DNA of 8,071 bases, taken from positions 1-8,071 of the forward strand of contig JBDRNO010000256.1 in the NCBI GenBank assembly GCA_043811005.1, given 5' to 3'. The stretch comes from JBDRNO01 sp043811005. GTDB taxonomy: Bacteria; Bacteroidota; Bacteroidia; NORP154. Position numbers and translations under genes: made by a program. The notes beneath the pieces were generated by a model that did not search any database, was not told where the DNA came from, and was given only the letters and a program-made list of their open reading frames with translations. Shown here one piece after another: positions 6,261-8,071 of the stretch. Each line of letters begins with the position of its first letter. Position 1 is the first letter of the stretch.

Positions 6261-7181
6261 CTATTTTACCCGTGTCCAAGAATATGTTCTAACTGGTTTG
6301 CCGTTAACTATGTCAGTTTTTATTGTCAAGTCGGGGGATTTAAATTCATATATTGCTTTTGAAGTAGCCTGTTCTGGATTGGAAATGAACTCAAGCGGAA
6401 TCCTTTCGCATGTATTCTCCGATGTAAACCAAAATACCATAAGAACAATTTCTGGATTATCTTTCCAAATTCTTGCGCAAATATATTTATCGTATTTTTT
6501 GTCATACCCCCAAACATTCTTCTCTTCAGACAAAACTTTATCTTTGAACAGCATCTTTTGATTTGCTTCCAATCCACTAATTCCAAAAGATTTAATATCT
6601 GAAATAACAACTGTGTCTTTGCCTAATTCGCCCTTAAACTTACCTGCAAACTTCTTCATCAATTCAACCTGATTGAGTTCTTTTGGAGTGTCGCTTGCTT
6701 TAACAATTCTTTCTACACCAGATTCAACACAGTTAATCTCTTTCCAACTGTTATTAACTTTTTTAAACAAGGTTTGCATTGCCCATGGGTCTTGCAGAAC
6801 AGAATGACCATCCTTGAAATTCATTAGCCACTTTGTGTTCGCTGTATATAGGACAGTGGAATTATCAAGAACAACATATTTTTCATCTGCTATTGTCCCC
6901 TTTTGATTTAGTAATGAACTAAAAAAAAGTTTCATAGTGTCAACAGATTCCTTATAATTGAAAGTCTTCCCATTGTTTATGTAAACAAAGTCAGGTGAAT
7001 CAAGATATAATGCAACTACCATGTCAAAATTAGCCTCTTCACACCCTTTATAAAGCGTATTTACAACTTCTTTTACTTCTCCTTTTATTTTCTCTTTCTG
7101 AGCATCAGACACTGGCTTATTGTTTGTACTACATGAGAAACTTACAATTAGTAAAACCAGAAAAATAAGTTTTGTTTTCAT
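6261..7181 (-). CDS. Two-domain lipoprotein: NTF2-like plus barrel-like domain (gene E)
   Basis: The ATG at 7181 is chosen (306 residues) because it starts a clean lipoprotein signal, MKTKLIFLVLLIVSFSC with lipidated Cys17; a GTG at 7208 would add nine unlikely residues. The N-terminal half (about 25-160) is NTF2/SnoaL-like: EVVNTLYKGCEEANFD, DSPDFVYINNGKTFNY, VLDNSTVLYTANTKW, FKKVNNSWKEINCVES. The C-terminal half begins at LNQVELMKKF (169) and is paralogous to gene B and to the second half of F, with KSFGISG, VWGYDKKYDK and the end SWTRVK. It follows F by 26 bp. No enzyme motif is visible in either half. Probably membrane-anchored in the periplasm or on the cell surface. Function unknown; it is a diverged tandem duplicate of F. 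Confidence 0.85.
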   Translation of the reverse strand: MKTKLIFLVLLIVSFSCSTNNKPVSDAQKEKIKGEVKEVVNTLYKGCEEANFDMVVALYLDSPDFVYINNGKTFNYKESVDTMKLFFSSLLNQKGTIADEKYVVLDNSTVLYTANTKWLMNFKDGHSVLQDPWAMQTLFKKVNNSWKEINCVESGVERIVKASDTPKELNQVELMKKFAGKFKGELGKDTVVISDIKSFGISGLEANQKMLFKDKVLSEEKNVWGYDKKYDKYICARIWKDNPEIVLMVFWFTSENTCERIPLEFISNPEQATSKAIYEFKSPDLTIKTDIVNGKPVRTYSWTRVK

Positions 7182-7191
7182 TTGATTGGGT
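7176..7191 (-). repeat. 16-bp start context of gene E, identical to that of gene A
   Basis: This is the second copy of ACCCAATCAAATGAAA, spanning the ATG at 7181. It supports 7181 over the GTG at 7208 as the gene E start, since the shared leader ends at the same place relative to the ATG in gene A. Confidence 0.75.
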
Positions 7192-7207
7192 ATTAAATTA
7201 TGAATCA

Positions 7208-8071
7208 CTATTTTATCCGTGAATAAGTATCAGTTTTGATTGGTTGGTTATTTTTCATTGTAGTTTCCACAAATATATCAGATGATTTAAATTCTCCTTC
7301 CCATTTAAATGATGCACCATCAGGATTAGAAATATCACTATATGGAAGCATTAAGTATTTGTTTTTTGAAATAAACCAGACTGCCCAAAACTCTATGTCC
7401 ATTCCTTTAGTTATTTGAGCAATAACGTATTTATCAACATTTTTGTCATACCCCCAAAGTAGTTTCGCTTCTGAATATGTTTTTCCTTTCGTGGCATACT
7501 TAAAATTCAATTCAATTCCTGTTCCATAGGATTTATTTTCACCATAAAAGACTGTGTCTTTGGCAATATCACACTTCCAATTGCCTAAAAACTGCTTCAT
7601 CAACTCAACCTGATTTATTTCCTTCGATGGTTCTTTGTACTTGAGGGTTTGCTCAACCCAAGAATCAACCCAATAAATTATTCTCCATTTGTTATTGATT
7701 TTTTTAAACATAAACATAAATGCTTCTGGGTCTTCGAGTATAGAATGACCATCCTTATAATTCTGTAACCACTTAGACTTTGTTGTATACAGGACAGTAG
7801 AATTATCAAGAACCTTATATTTCTCATCCCCAATTGTAAGTTTTTGATTTATCATTTTATCAAAAAGAGGTCTCATAGCCATTAATTCTTGGTAATTATA
7901 AGTTTTCCCATTGCCAATGTATTCAAAATCAGGAGAATCAAGGAATGGTTCAATAGCCATATCAAAATTTAACTCTTCACATCCTTTAATGAAGGTATTT
8001 ACAACCTCTTTTACTTCTCCTTGTATTTTCTCTTTTTGAGCATTAGATACAGGCTTATTGTTTGTACCACA
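7208..8071 (-). CDS. Two-domain lipoprotein, paralogue of E; N-terminus outside window (gene F)
   Basis: The frame is open to the last base of the window. The codons before the internal ATG at 7960 read CGTNNKPVSNAQKEKIQGEV, matching gene E from its lipidated Cys onward. The first codon in view (8069-8071) is therefore the predicted lipobox cysteine, and only the signal peptide is cut off. Counting from that Cys, the NTF2-like half covers about 8-145 and the barrel-like half begins at INQVELMKQF (152). Compared with E, the second half is closer to gene B (NWKCDIAKDT, YATKGK, LMLPYSDISN), while the first half is close to E. This suggests that the module copies have followed different histories. 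It ends with TYSRIK and TAG, 26 bp before E. Function unknown. Confidence 0.87.
   Translation of the reverse strand, partial: CGTNNKPVSNAQKEKIQGEVKEVVNTFIKGCEELNFDMAIEPFLDSPDFEYIGNGKTYNYQELMAMRPLFDKMINQKLTIGDEKYKVLDNSTVLYTTKSKWLQNYKDGHSILEDPEAFMFMFKKINNKWRIIYWVDSWVEQTLKYKEPSKEINQVELMKQFLGNWKCDIAKDTVFYGENKSYGTGIELNFKYATKGKTYSEAKLLWGYDKNVDKYVIAQITKGMDIEFWAVWFISKNKYLMLPYSDISNPDGASFKWEGEFKSSDIFVETTMKNNQPIKTDTYSRIK

Noticed and set aside
7206..7208. GTG at 7208 as the start of gene E.
   Set aside because: The ATG at 7181 gives a clean lipoprotein signal and a start context identical to gene A; the extra nine residues do not fit.

Overview
The window looks like a piece of a Bacteroidota chromosome (order not resolvable). 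The reasons are the AT-rich coding sequence, the lack of obvious Shine-Dalgarno sites, the signal peptides ending in a QAQTT-type cleavage region, the short lipoprotein signals, and the relatedness of the mobile genes to those common in that phylum. It holds two nested mobile elements (1-3486), a short non-coding stretch (3487-3740), and an array of six small exported-protein genes on the minus strand (3741-8071).

Mobile part. The window opens inside a plus-strand tyrosine recombinase gene with all six catalytic residues. It reads open to base 2, so its real start lies outside. Behind its stop lies a perfect 16-bp inverted repeat (948-963 / 1013-1028). Together these look like the last recombinase and the terminus of a recombinase-in-trio (RIT) type element. 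The element abuts, and appears to be inserted in, an IS21-family insertion sequence on the minus strand. The helper ATPase gene istB loses its normal C-terminus right after the conserved GEPTLAD motif (junction about 1042) and ends in a foreign tail read from the recombinase element. The istA transposase gene is intact. Upstream of it, the surviving IS end carries an array of 21-bp repeats spaced exactly 24 bp apart (3340-3480).

Exported-protein array. In transcription order: F (8071-7208, partial at the window edge), E (7181-6261), D (about 6235-5359), C (5314-4835), B (4814-4326), A (4301-3741). Gaps are 20-44 bp, so they probably form one operon whose promoter lies outside the window. F and E are tandem paralogous lipoproteins with an NTF2/SnoaL-like N-terminal half and a beta-rich, lipocalin-like C-terminal half. 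B is the C-terminal half alone behind a secretion signal. C is an NTF2-like lipoprotein. D is an exported alpha/beta hydrolase. A is a secreted DUF1579-like beta protein. A, B and D share nearly the same signal peptide at DNA level although their mature parts differ, and the spacers behind B, E and F are alike. The cluster thus seems to have grown by duplication and module shuffling. D carries a 10-bp tandem duplication inside its signal-peptide codons that throws the original start out of frame.

No known pathway can be assigned to the array. An envelope or periplasmic role, with the hydrolase as the only recognisable enzyme, is as far as the sequence allows.
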